From: M3007 sp037445225
GTDB taxonomy: Bacteria > Bacteroidota > Bacteroidia > Chitinophagales > Saprospiraceae
Direction: 5' to 3'
DNA length: 64,000 bases
NCBI GenBank assembly: GCA_037445225.1
Contig: JBBIKW010000014.1
Coordinates: 46,327-110,326, forward strand
Shown here in pieces: positions 24,972 to 33,386 of the stretch (the stretch's first letter is position 1; each line of letters starts with the position of its first letter). The notes below the pieces were generated by a model, which worked only from the letters and a program-made list of their open reading frames with translations, was not told the origin of the DNA and did no database searches. The translations under genes and the position numbers were made by a program.

Positions 24972-25625
24972 TCACTCCTTGGCCATCTCCGAGCGCATGT
25001 ATTCAAGTATGTGGATGCCCCAGGTGGGGTGCAGCGCAGAGGCCGGGCGGAAAGAGCGAAACTTCTCTTCCGCCATGTTTAACATTTCCCGCGCCTTCTT
25101 CTTGTCGCCGCCAAAGAGGGCAGGCGTATAGTAGAGGCTGGTAGCGCGCTCCAAATAGACGCGCGGGTTGTTGGGGTTGAGGCGCTCGGCCTCATTTAAC
25201 AATCGGTCTGCCAAGGCGCCGTACCGAGGGCCATTCAACAGCGGGTTGAGCCGAATACGCAAGGAGGCCGCCATGCTCTTCAGCAAGACCACTTCAGAGT
25301 CGTGAGGTTGCAGCTTGTCCGCCTGCTCAACAAGGCGCTCCGCTTGCTCGCAGTAGTACTTCTGGCGCTTCTCGTCTGTCTCGAAGTTGAAGGCCTGAAT
25401 GTAACACAGCGCAGCGTAATATACCGGCAACCATTCGCCCGGAGCACTCTTGGACAGCTGCTCGAACGCCCTAGCACGCGCTATCCAACTAGAGGCTTGG
25501 GAGAGGGTGTCCATAGCGCTAATGTGCTCGCGCATCGCCACCGCATAGCTGTTCTTGTTGCCCTGACCCTTTGCTAAAAGGGCAAATAATACCAACCAAA
25601 CTGAAAAGACAAATTTTTGGACCAT
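24972..25625 (-). CDS. Exported TPR-like protein of unknown function
   Basis: 217 residues. Signal peptide about 1-20 (VWLVLFALLAKGQG) and then an all-helical region with TPR-like spacing: YYAALCYIQAF, ERLVEQADKLQPHDSEVVLL, LADRLLNEAERLNPNNPRVYL and KAREMLNMAEEKF. Likely periplasmic. Similar proteins are common in Bacteroidota without an assigned role. 27 bases before truB on the same strand. Confidence 0.75.
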   Translation of the reverse strand: MVQKFVFSVWLVLFALLAKGQGNKNSYAVAMREHISAMDTLSQASSWIARARAFEQLSKSAPGEWLPVYYAALCYIQAFNFETDEKRQKYYCEQAERLVEQADKLQPHDSEVVLLKSMAASLRIRLNPLLNGPRYGALADRLLNEAERLNPNNPRVYLERATSLYYTPALFGGDKKKAREMLNMAEEKFRSFRPASALHPTWGIHILEYMRSEMAKE

Positions 25626-25682
25626 GGCTAATGAGTATAGATCTGGTTAACAATGGAAAACGCATAAGGTATCTTTCCCTCA

Positions 25683-25705
25683 TCGGTTAAGGCCAGCCTA
25701 ACCGA
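25683..25705. repeat. Small inverted repeat
   Basis: TCGGTTA and TAACCGA flank AAGGCCAGCC, giving a 7-bp stem that can extend through GGC/GCC. No T-run. It lies between the TPR-like gene and the broken DUF2306 gene, in an otherwise empty 170 bases. Confidence 0.4.
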
Positions 25706-25798
25706 CGACGTCGATCTCGCTATTTGCGTTCGGGTGGTTTTAGATAGCCCCATAGGGTTCCAAGCGCATACGTCGCCCCGCCTGAAGCAAAACCAGTG

Positions 25799-26353
25799 TT
25801 AGCAGCTCCTTGTTCTCTCTTCTACGGTATCAACTGATTTATTTTGTGCAAATTTTCTATCCCATTGTGGCTTAAATTTTAGAAAGAAATACACCCCGAC
25901 GCCCATCACCATTGCCGTACCAATACCTGCCATTTGATAGAAAACGCCATTGGGAATGCCGTTTTCTATGACAACCTTTGGCATTCTAACCAATGTTTCC
26001 GAAACAAATGCTCCATAAACCCCCATAATGCTCCAATACATGAAGCTAAAATGGAGCGATACGTAATTGGGTGGGCTTTTGATGAAAACTGGTATCAGTC
26101 CACAGAACAGTGTCGCGCTGCTGATGGGCGCCGACCAGTGAAAAATCCCTCACTTTCCGAATAGTCTGTAAATCATAAACGCCGTTACCAATAATGCCAC
26201 CAACATCGCCAGGGTGTAAAGACGACCTATGAATCTATGTGTTGCGGTCCCTTTTGCAAAAACAAGAACAAATGTCTCCAGCAGAAGAGCCAGCAGTGAC
26301 GCGATACAGTGCGTTAGTCCGGTAATGCTCGTTATAAAATTATCGAAGTTCAT
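25799..26353 (-). pseudogene. DUF2306-like membrane protein gene interrupted by an in-frame TGA
   Basis: The minus strand from the ATG at 26353 encodes ITGLTHCIASLLALLLETFV, HRFIGRLYTLAMLVALLVT and IYRLFGK and then meets TGA (26150-26152). The same frame continues at once as GIFHWSAPISSATLFCGLIP, LHFSFMYWSIMGVYGAFVSE and TLVRMPKVVIENGIPNGVF, ending at 25799. The whole 185-codon frame reads like one four- to five-helix DUF2306 protein (HRxxGRLY and LFGxxGxFHW are family landmarks) with a stop for a single residue. There is no frameshift. This is either a recent pseudogene, a sequencing error or read-through. Lower G+C than its surroundings. Confidence 0.75.
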
Positions 26354-26511
26354 GACGTGTTTTTTGTTCTTTGTAGCTATTCAGGTCACCCACAGTGTGC
26401 CTCTTGCAACGACCATTAACTAAACTACAAGGGGGCGTAAGTAGGCTGAACTCAATTTCCCGTGCAGCGGCCTATAACCCGAGAGAGCCCAGCCGGGACA
26501 ACTGAATGAGC

Positions 26512-26802
26512 TTACGAATGTTTCTGAAAGTAACCCTTTAATGCTTCGGAAAACTGCTCAAAAGCGCGCACTCCAGCGGGCGTAATGCGACACGTTGTCA
26601 GCGGGTAGTTGTTTCGAAACGATTTATGCACCTCAATGTACCCCGCCTCCTGTAACTTGCTGATTTGCGCACTGAGATTGCCTGCAGTGGCTTCGGTTTT
26701 CTCTTTCAACTCGTTGAATTCTGCCTCTTGAACCACTACTAAATACGCCATGATGGCTAGTCGTATCTGCGAAAGCAGCAGCGGATCCAACTTGTCATAC
26801 AT
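26512..26802 (-). CDS. Winged-helix transcriptional regulator
   Basis: 96-residue DNA-binding protein of the winged-helix HTH_34/MarR-like type: DPLLLSQIRLAIMAYLVV, FNELKEKTEATAGNLSAQIS (recognition helix region, about 30-50), KLQEAGYIEVHKSF and the wing TTCRITPAGVRAFEQF. It overlaps the upstream membrane-protein gene by eight bases, so the two are coupled; such pairs are common in Bacteroidota and the regulator probably controls its own operon. Confidence 0.87.
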   Translation of the reverse strand: MYDKLDPLLLSQIRLAIMAYLVVVQEAEFNELKEKTEATAGNLSAQISKLQEAGYIEVHKSFRNNYPLTTCRITPAGVRAFEQFSEALKGYFQKHS

Positions 26803-27394
26803 ATCGATTTCGGTATTGATGGTTAAGCAAAAAGCCTGGCAGCAGATATCCTAAGACAATAGCGGCTACCATGACGAGCGAGTGTTGGGAGGGCATGAGC
26901 AAAAAGCAAAGCACTCCGCCAGCAAAAAGCGCTAAACTTCCCCAGCGCAGCGGCGCAAACTGCAACAGCACTCCCGACAGGTAGGTGGCAAACGCCGACA
27001 GCATCAGCACTAAGGGAATGGGCGGTCGCTGATGCCATATGCTGTAGAACAGGGCAAACGCTAAACACACCACAAAGGCAAGCCAAATCTGCCCATACCA
27101 CTTGCGAATGACGCTCTCCGACCGCTTAGTGCGCTCGCGCTTCCACTCGCGCAGTAGCGATGTAAGCCCACCTACCGCCGGTAAGATGAACCACGGAAGC
27201 CACACATTTTCCGTCTCCGTCATATTCTGCAAATACCACTCGGTCAGCGCACTCACCGCAACAATCGCTCCCCAAAGCAAAAAGTGAAAGCCATCGTCTC
27301 GAACGTCTCGCTTGGCGAGTTCGATCATCTGCCGAATGACCTCAAAGCCTTCTTGAGGAGTTAAGACCTTTTCTTCCGACCTTTCTTCTTTCAT
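26795..27394 (-). CDS. Membrane protein paired with the winged-helix regulator
   Basis: 199 residues: a soluble N-terminal stretch (EGFEVIRQMIELAKRDVRDD) and five to six membrane helices (about 40-58, 67-83, 105-123, 130-145, 153-168 and 172-190). No enzymatic motif. Such proteins are regularly encoded directly before a small winged-helix regulator in this phylum; the function is unknown. A full promoter match lies about 60 bases upstream. Confidence 0.75.
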   Translation of the reverse strand: MKEERSEEKVLTPQEGFEVIRQMIELAKRDVRDDGFHFLLWGAIVAVSALTEWYLQNMTETENVWLPWFILPAVGGLTSLLREWKRERTKRSESVIRKWYGQIWLAFVVCLAFALFYSIWHQRPPIPLVLMLSAFATYLSGVLLQFAPLRWGSLALFAGGVLCFLLMPSQHSLVMVAAIVLGYLLPGFLLNHQYRNRYV

Positions 27395-27454
27395 AAACGC
27401 TTGTTTTTGAGCTTTTTAAATAAAAATAGATTTGTTCTCTCTGTAAAGATGACG

Positions 27455-27485
27455 CAAATATAAAGTAGTTTAAAAAATAAACCAA
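27455..27485 (-). promoter_or_regulatory. Promoter of the membrane protein/regulator pair
   Basis: On the minus strand TTG (27483-27485), 20 bases, then TATATTTG (27455-27462): a full Bacteroidota -33/-7 match, about 60 bases before the ATG at 27394. Confidence 0.7.
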
Positions 27486-27671
27486 GTATTTCGAGAAAAA
27501 TTTTTACTCTTTCCTCGGTAAGCGCTGACTTGCTTCCAAGAGACAGCCTTTGGCGTCTCCAAGTGCCGCGGTTGGGGAGTAAAAAGTTTTTGCCGGTGCA
27601 ATGGCGTATCCGAGGTGTTGTTTGGCGAGGAGATAGCCGCCCAATGGGGCTATGCCTACTGAAGTTAGGCG

Positions 27672-27702
27672 TTGGAGTAGTGCTCGGTACGGCCTACTTT
27701 TG
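27672..27702 (+). promoter_or_regulatory. Promoter of the LolC/E-type permease gene
   Basis: TTG (27672-27674), 20 bases, then TACTTTTG (27695-27702). The -7 element ends four bases before the GTG at 27707, so the mRNA would be leaderless. This decides the start of the gene. Confidence 0.7.
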
Positions 27703-27706
27703 CCGA

Positions 27707-28987
27707 GTGAATTGGCCCTTTTTGATTGCCCGGCGCCTGATGCGCGCAGAGAGTGCGACCTACTCGCGGGTTATTGTTCGCATTGCCGCGTCGGCAGTAG
27801 CACTGAGCACGGCGGTGATGGTGACCACGACGGCCTTGGTGGCGGGTTTTAAGAACGAGATCAGCCGCAAGATTTTCGAGTTTTGGGGCCATATTCACCT
27901 GACCGACCGCAGTTATCTGCTCACCTATGAGCCGCACCCCATCCGGCGCGATGCTGAGTACGTAGCGACCTTGGACACGCTTCAGCGCATCGTGTATGCG
28001 CCAGCAGGCGAGGAGGCCCACCCGCCGAAACGCTCTCGCGGAGGTATTCGACATGTCCAGGCGTTTGCCATAAAGCCGGGCATTATTCGAACCAAGGATG
28101 CCATGGAGGGTATCCTGCTTAAAGGGATCGGGCCGGACTTCGACTGGGCCAATCTTCGCCCCTACCTACAGGCAGGTCGCCCTATTCGAGCCGAAGACTC
28201 CGAGCCTTCGCGCGACATTATCCTGAGTCGCCAAACGGCTGATCGACTCAAGGTAGATGTGGGCGATAAATTTATCGTCTACTTTGCTAAGAACAATACC
28301 CAGACGCAACGGCTTTTCCAGGTGTGCGGCATCTACAAGACTGGATTGGAGGAGTACGACCGCAAGTTTGCTCTGTGCGACATCCGACAGGCGCAGGCGC
28401 TGCTCGACTGGTCGGAAGAAGAAATCGCGGGTTGGGAGATTTGGTTGGACGATGTGCGCGACATGGAGCTGGCCGCAGATTACCTATACAACGAGGTGGT
28501 ACCCTCTGACTTGTTGGTCTTGACGGTGCGCGAAAAGTTTCCGGCCATCTTCGAGTGGTTGCAGCTCCAAGACTACAACGAAGTGGTCATTTTTGTGCTC
28601 ATGTTAGCAGTGGCCATTGTCAACATGGCTACGGCACTGTTGGTGTTGGTCTTGGAGCGCTCCCATATGATTGGAGTCTTAAAGGCATTAGGCGCTTCCT
28701 CTGACCCTATCCGCCGTATCTTTCTCTACCAGGCGGTCTTCATCATTGCGACAGGCCTCTTTTGGGGAAATCTCATCGGGTTGGGATTTTGTTATTTACA
28801 AGACCGATATCGTTTCATCCGCCTGAACGAAGCGGACTACTACCTCTCTTACGCACCGGTTGAGGTTCAATGGCCTATGTGGTTGGCTATCAATGCCGGA
28901 GCGCTTTTTCTCATCCTGCTCTTCTTGTTGTTGCCTTCTTACGCCGTCGAGCGGGTGTCGCCCATCCGAGTGCTTCACTTTCGTTGA
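27707..28987 (+). CDS. ABC transporter permease, FtsX/LolC-E type
   Basis: 426 residues. MNWPFLIARRLMRAES start, first membrane helix about 19-42, a large periplasmic MacB-like domain (about 45-275) and three C-terminal helices with the FtsX signature LERSHMIGVLKALGASSDPIRRIFLYQ. This matches the permeases that move lipoproteins from the inner membrane (LolC/LolE), but the ATPase LolD is not adjacent. The GTG at 27707 is chosen because the family N-terminus starts there and a promoter ends four bases upstream. Confidence 0.87.
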   Translation: MNWPFLIARRLMRAESATYSRVIVRIAASAVALSTAVMVTTTALVAGFKNEISRKIFEFWGHIHLTDRSYLLTYEPHPIRRDAEYVATLDTLQRIVYAPAGEEAHPPKRSRGGIRHVQAFAIKPGIIRTKDAMEGILLKGIGPDFDWANLRPYLQAGRPIRAEDSEPSRDIILSRQTADRLKVDVGDKFIVYFAKNNTQTQRLFQVCGIYKTGLEEYDRKFALCDIRQAQALLDWSEEEIAGWEIWLDDVRDMELAADYLYNEVVPSDLLVLTVREKFPAIFEWLQLQDYNEVVIFVLMLAVAIVNMATALLVLVLERSHMIGVLKALGASSDPIRRIFLYQAVFIIATGLFWGNLIGLGFCYLQDRYRFIRLNEADYYLSYAPVEVQWPMWLAINAGALFLILLFLLLPSYAVERVSPIRVLHFR

Positions 28988-29090
28988 ACGGAATAATAGT
29001 AAAGGTGCGCAGCAGGTACGTTTCAACAGATAAGTGCTTACCTTAGTGCGTTGTCGCAATGTGCTTTGGCAATAAAAAATGGAAGTCGTT

Positions 29091-30179
29091 ATGAAGAATG
29101 CTCTTACCCTGCCCCGAGTAGCGGGTATTGCTATTTACATCCATTGGACGTTTGCCATTCTGATTGGCTGGATTGTGCTAACCAACTTATGGGCCGGCTT
29201 AGATTGGATTCATATTAGCTGGATGGTGCTCTTCGTCTTGGCCCTGTTTGTCTGCGTGACCTTACACGAGCTCGGGCATGCGCTAGCAGCACGCTACTAC
29301 GGCATTCCGACGCGCGACATTACGCTGTATCCCATCGGCGGAGTAGCTCGGTTGGAGCGCATGCCCGAGAAGCCCGTTCACGAGCTGGTAGTAGCCCTGG
29401 CAGGGCCAGCCGTCAACATCCTTATCATGTTGGCGCTGTTGCCGTTTATCTCAACCATGGAGGTGCCCATAGAAGATGGTGCGGAGGTGTTCTTGATTGA
29501 CGAGAGCAACTTTTTGGCTATGGTAGGGGTGGTCAATGTATGGCTGGCGCTGTTCAATCTCATTCCCGCCTTTCCCATGGACGGCGGCCGCGTGCTGCGG
29601 GCACTCTTATCGATGCGCATCCATCGCGTTCGCGCCACGGAAATTGCCGCCTTTGTAGGGCAGGCTATCGCCATTTTGTTCGTCTTTGCCGGCTTTTACT
29701 CCAATCCCTTTCTCATCTTCATCGGTCTCTTCGTCATCTTAGGCGCGCGTGCTGAGACCGAAGCCGTGCGTTCTCAGTCCTTCTTGGAAGGGTATACGGC
29801 CCGCGATGCGCTGATGCGGCGGTATCTCACGTTGGAGAAGCACCAACCTCTCGCCGATGCCGTGCGCTTACTGTTGGATGGGCAGGCCAAAACGTTCTTG
29901 GTGACCGATGAGGGCGCGCCGTATGGCGTGCTGAGCCGAGACCATATCCTCCGCGGTATCCAGTCCTCTGGTGAGTCCGCCCCGGTACACGTAGCGGCCG
30001 ACACCCAACTGCACTATTTTGAACTGGATACCCCACTAGAAGATATCCTCTCGCATTTCCAACACCAGCCCTATTCCGTGGTGTTGGTACGAGAGGGCGA
30101 CCAACTGATAGGGCTTATCGACTCAGAGAATATCTCCGAGCTCATCATGGTCAATGCCGCTCGGCTGCGCGCCAGCTAA
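29091..30179 (+). CDS. Site-2 protease (M50) with CBS domains
   Basis: Intramembrane zinc metalloprotease, 362 residues. The zinc site HELGH is at about residue 62-66 and the third ligand is in AFPMDGGRVLRAL (about 164-168). Five to six membrane helices fill residues 10-225, and two CBS repeats lie in about 240-355 (ARDALMRRYLTLEKHQPLADAV and ELDTPLEDILSHFQHQPYSV), which usually sense adenine nucleotides. ATG 29091 (MKNALTLPRVAGI) follows a GGAAG sequence and fits the family; an ATG at 29079 is the alternative. The substrate is unknown. Confidence 0.9.
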   Translation: MKNALTLPRVAGIAIYIHWTFAILIGWIVLTNLWAGLDWIHISWMVLFVLALFVCVTLHELGHALAARYYGIPTRDITLYPIGGVARLERMPEKPVHELVVALAGPAVNILIMLALLPFISTMEVPIEDGAEVFLIDESNFLAMVGVVNVWLALFNLIPAFPMDGGRVLRALLSMRIHRVRATEIAAFVGQAIAILFVFAGFYSNPFLIFIGLFVILGARAETEAVRSQSFLEGYTARDALMRRYLTLEKHQPLADAVRLLLDGQAKTFLVTDEGAPYGVLSRDHILRGIQSSGESAPVHVAADTQLHYFELDTPLEDILSHFQHQPYSVVLVREGDQLIGLIDSENISELIMVNAARLRAS

Positions 30180-30223
30180 ACAATCCGAATCTCGAGTTGC
30201 AACACCACCTACAGCGGCATTGC

Positions 30224-30904
30224 TCAGTACTCTATACCAGTATCTTCGTAGATCTCTTTGTTTTTCGTCTCCTCTGGCGTCTTCCGAATGACGTCGTCCT
30301 CTATCTTGTAAATGCGCGTCTGCTCTTCGGTGGTTGGGGTAGAGGGTTCGGTCGATTTCGTTTTTTCCTCGCCGTATTGTCGGGCCTTTTCTATCCACTT
30401 AGCCCCCTCTTCCCAGGTCTCTTGGGCGATGGGTTTTAGGCGCTTAAATAACTTCGAAGCATGGGTGGGCATTTCCACTAAATAAGGGAAAGCAAAAGAC
30501 TCCTCTTCTGCTGCTTTGCTGAGCACCTTCGTTTCACTGAGAAACCACAGAAAAGAGCCGTATAGGAAAAGAAAAATATAAGCCATCAGCAGTCCACCTA
30601 AGGCCTGGTTGACAAAGCCAATGCGGAAGGTGTTAAGTATGCCCCCACTGCCCCGAGCAGCCGAGCGCAACAACAGCCAGACAAAGATCAAGTTGACAAT
30701 GAAGGCAGACGGCAGCAAGAGCGGCGACTGAGAGTCCATCACGCCCTGCAAGATGCGGGCTGCCACGGGAGCCATCTTGTAGGCCAGCACAATGCCAAAA
30801 GTCCAAAACATTATTCCAAAGACAATGCCCAGGATGCCTTTGTCTTTGCCGTACCAAAAACCCAATATTGCGATGATGGCGCCGATAATATCGATGGTAT
30901 TCAC
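30224..30904 (-). CDS. CvpA-family membrane protein
   Basis: 226 residues, starting with a GTG at 30902-30904. Four membrane helices within the first about 150 residues show the CvpA pattern (MNTIDIIGAIIAILGFWYGKDKGI, FIVNLIFVWLLLRS and FVNQALGGLLMAYIFLFLYG). CvpA proteins are linked to colicin V production and to bile or envelope stress, with no known reaction. The acidic/basic C-terminal tail of about 75 residues is longer than usual. The DUF3127 gene ends 43 bases upstream on the same strand. Confidence 0.85.
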   Translation of the reverse strand: MNTIDIIGAIIAILGFWYGKDKGILGIVFGIMFWTFGIVLAYKMAPVAARILQGVMDSQSPLLLPSAFIVNLIFVWLLLRSAARGSGGILNTFRIGFVNQALGGLLMAYIFLFLYGSFLWFLSETKVLSKAAEEESFAFPYLVEMPTHASKLFKRLKPIAQETWEEGAKWIEKARQYGEEKTKSTEPSTPTTEEQTRIYKIEDDVIRKTPEETKNKEIYEDTGIEY

Positions 30905-30947
30905 GGCCTCTTCAGCTTTACAACGGCGCAGCCGCTCTTCTCCTCTC

Positions 30948-31319
30948 CTAGAAAGGCAAGTCATCGGTCAAGGAGGCCGGAGGCGCCGCAGTGTGCTCGG
31001 GAAAAGCGTCGGCAGATGGTGGCGATGGCGGAGGAGCTTCGCCCGAGGTGGCTTCCGCCCGTTCGATGCGCCAGGCGCTAAGGTTGGTAAAAAACTTGCC
31101 GTTCCATTCGCGCCCGCGCAAGTCGAACGACACCTTGACGACATCGCCTTCCCGAAAGGCATCGAGTAGCTGGCAGCGCTCCTGCACGGTTTGAAACTTG
31201 ACGTATTCGGAATAAGCGCCCGAGGCGATTTCCAGCACGAATTCGCGCGCTTGGAAGGTGGCTGTTTTTTGCTCTGCGGGAAAGATGCGGTGCAGTTTTC
31301 CAACGACTTCAAAGGCCAT
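30948..31319 (-). CDS. DUF3127 domain protein
   Basis: 123 residues. The MAFEVVGKLHRIFPAEQKTATF start, REFVLEI and VKVSFDLRGREWNGKFFTNLSAWRI are characteristic of DUF3127, an OB-fold-like family common in Bacteroidota that may bind single-stranded DNA. A disordered Pro/Ser-rich linker ends in DDLPF, an acidic tip very like the DDIPF tail of single-stranded DNA-binding proteins. The ATG at 31317-31319 is used. Precedes the CvpA gene. Confidence 0.85.
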   Translation of the reverse strand: MAFEVVGKLHRIFPAEQKTATFQAREFVLEIASGAYSEYVKFQTVQERCQLLDAFREGDVVKVSFDLRGREWNGKFFTNLSAWRIERAEATSGEAPPPSPPSADAFPEHTAAPPASLTDDLPF

Positions 31320-31385
31320 GACGAAGGAGAAGTTGATCGCCCAGCGCACGCTGGGCCAGGTTGCGATGGCCAAAAATACGACAAT

Positions 31386-33176
31386 TTACTTTTTCAGGCG
31401 AAAGAAGGTTTCGTAGTAGCCGGGGCGGTTAGCCGATAAGACGTAGTCGAAGCGCCGGCTAACGGCAATGCGCTGTTGAGGGGCGTACAGGAAGATTTCC
31501 GGCAGCTCTTCGTGGAGCAGTTTTTGAATATCTAAGTAGTACTGGTTTCGCTTTTTTTCGTCGGGCTCGGTGCGCACCGCTTCGATGAGGCGATCCAGCT
31601 CTGGGGAGGCGAAGCCGGTGCGGTTTCCGGAGCCAATGCTTTTGGAGTGAAAGTTTTGGTACGGATCCCAGAGCCCTGGGAAGAGGACGACACTGGTCAG
31701 GGCCAGGTCGTAGTCGCCTTGGCGCGTCTTTTGGGCGATGACGCGAATATCCTCTTCGGCAATGGTTAGGTCGAAACCGGCAGCGCGGGCTGTGTTTTGG
31801 ATGCTTTTGGCCGTCGCTGCAGAGGTAGGCGAGGCGCCAGCCGTCAGCAAGGAAAGCGAGAGCGGCACGCGCTGCCCTTGAATGACTTTATCGGCGATGC
31901 CGTCGCCGTCGGTGTCTTTCCAGCCCGCATCGGCCAACAACCGGCGCGCCTTTTCGATGTCGTAGGCATAGGGCTTGAGCGCGCGGGCGTAGAACGGTTT
32001 GACGGGATGGACCGGACTAACACAGCGTTCGGCCATACCCTCCCATATCGTGTTGAGCATGTAGTCGTAGTCGATAGCGTGAGCCAACGCCTGACGCACG
32101 CGTTTGTCCGCCAACGCTGACCGACGCGTATTGCACAGCACGCGCGAATAGGCATTACCGCCTACCAATGCCATATCGTAGCGCAACGGCAAGCACGAGT
32201 TCCGCTGCAGCTCCGAAAACTTGGTAGGTGATAGGGCGGGTACGATATCCAGCTCGCCATTGCGAAGCAAGTTCTCCGCTGCTGCCTCCTCTTTGATAAA
32301 GCGATAAATGATTTTCTCCGGATAAGCCGCCAAATAGCGGTTGCGACTCACTACTCGGTCGCCCCACCAGTTGCTCTTCCTTACCAATACGACTCCCTGG
32401 TCGACGTCGAAATGCTCTAATCGGTAAGGGCCACTTCCCGAAATGGCAGTCTTATCGTTGGCAAAGCGCGGCGATTTGAACAGCTCAGCCCATTGGGCCA
32501 GCGCCGTGTCGCGCATCACTCGCTCCTTTGCACGAACACTGTCCTGTAGGTCGGCCAGCGACACGGCAGAGAGCGCGCCGTTTGGGTCGTACTGATAAGC
32601 GGGGTAAATAGGGAACTGGCAAAGGCTCTCCAAGCCCAAAATGTAGAACTGGTCGAAATAGGCCGTAAATTTTTTCGGGTGGAGCGAATCTACTTCCAAC
32701 GCTTTGAGATGTTCGAAGTAGCCCACCCACTCGCCCAAAGGCAACAGCGGATGGTGAATGATTTTGAGGGAAAAGAGCACGTCGTGACCCGTGATAGGCG
32801 TGCCGTTATCCCAAGTAGCCTCGGGGTAGATCTGGAAGTCGCACGCCAACATGCCGGCGCGCGGACCCTTGGAAACGGTGTATATCGCAGGAATTTTCTC
32901 TATGAGCAGCGGTGCCAGCTCGAGGGTCTTAGGGTCTATGATGGCCAGCGACTGATAGAGGTTCGCCGCCACATATCGGTTGTAGCCCGGGCCGGGCAGG
33001 ATGGGATTGAGCGAGGTAGCGGCCGCCTCCATCCGCACAGTGACGGTGTTTTCGCTTTTGAAGGTGATTTTACCGCAGCGGCGCTCGGCGTCAGAAGTAC
33101 ACTGCGCGTAAAGCAGCGCCAGCAAGGACACCAACCAGAGAGAAGAGGGAATTCGGCTGTTAGCGTGAAGAGTCAT
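31386..33176 (-). CDS. Peptide/solute-binding lipoprotein, ABC family 5
   Basis: 596 residues of the DppA/OppA-type extracellular solute-binding family. The N-terminus ends in a lipobox-like LLYAQC (about 21-26), implying a lipoprotein. Family markers: NLYQSLAIID, ATWDNGTPITGHDVLFSLKI, SGSGPYRLEHFDVDQGVVLV, DKRVRQALAHAIDYDYML and the EPDEKKRNQYYLDIQKLLHE region before the C-terminus. No permease genes are adjacent, so it either serves a distant transporter or acts as a stand-alone receptor. Confidence 0.9.
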   Translation of the reverse strand: MTLHANSRIPSSLWLVSLLALLYAQCTSDAERRCGKITFKSENTVTVRMEAAATSLNPILPGPGYNRYVAANLYQSLAIIDPKTLELAPLLIEKIPAIYTVSKGPRAGMLACDFQIYPEATWDNGTPITGHDVLFSLKIIHHPLLPLGEWVGYFEHLKALEVDSLHPKKFTAYFDQFYILGLESLCQFPIYPAYQYDPNGALSAVSLADLQDSVRAKERVMRDTALAQWAELFKSPRFANDKTAISGSGPYRLEHFDVDQGVVLVRKSNWWGDRVVSRNRYLAAYPEKIIYRFIKEEAAAENLLRNGELDIVPALSPTKFSELQRNSCLPLRYDMALVGGNAYSRVLCNTRRSALADKRVRQALAHAIDYDYMLNTIWEGMAERCVSPVHPVKPFYARALKPYAYDIEKARRLLADAGWKDTDGDGIADKVIQGQRVPLSLSLLTAGASPTSAATAKSIQNTARAAGFDLTIAEEDIRVIAQKTRQGDYDLALTSVVLFPGLWDPYQNFHSKSIGSGNRTGFASPELDRLIEAVRTEPDEKKRNQYYLDIQKLLHEELPEIFLYAPQQRIAVSRRFDYVLSANRPGYYETFFRLKK

Positions 33177-33386
33177 AACCCTATATAAAATTGGGTGTAA
33201 AAGTACAGTTTCGCGCTCCGTGGAAACAAGTATTTTGTTCTAAGGCGCTCTCCTACACAAAAAATACTCGTTTGCTATGCAGACAAGTACTCGCGGTATA
33301 GGGTACCAACATAGCGAGTGAATTTTTTCGCAATCGGTGGTTTTGCTTCATCTTTGTAAGAACATTTTTAAACTCTTCCTACCAAA

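Larger units (their letters stand above)
27395..27706. other. AT-rich divergent intergenic region
   Basis: 312 bases between divergent genes, with an AT-rich core at about 27410-27515. It contains one promoter for each direction (27455-27485 minus, 27672-27702 plus). I see no further gene in it. Confidence 0.7.

Noticed and set aside
26150..26152. Selenocysteine at the UGA of the DUF2306-like gene
   Set aside because: The position is not a conserved Cys in the family pattern I can recall, no SECIS-like hairpin was evident just downstream, and no selA or selB is in the window. A nonsense mutation or error is simpler.
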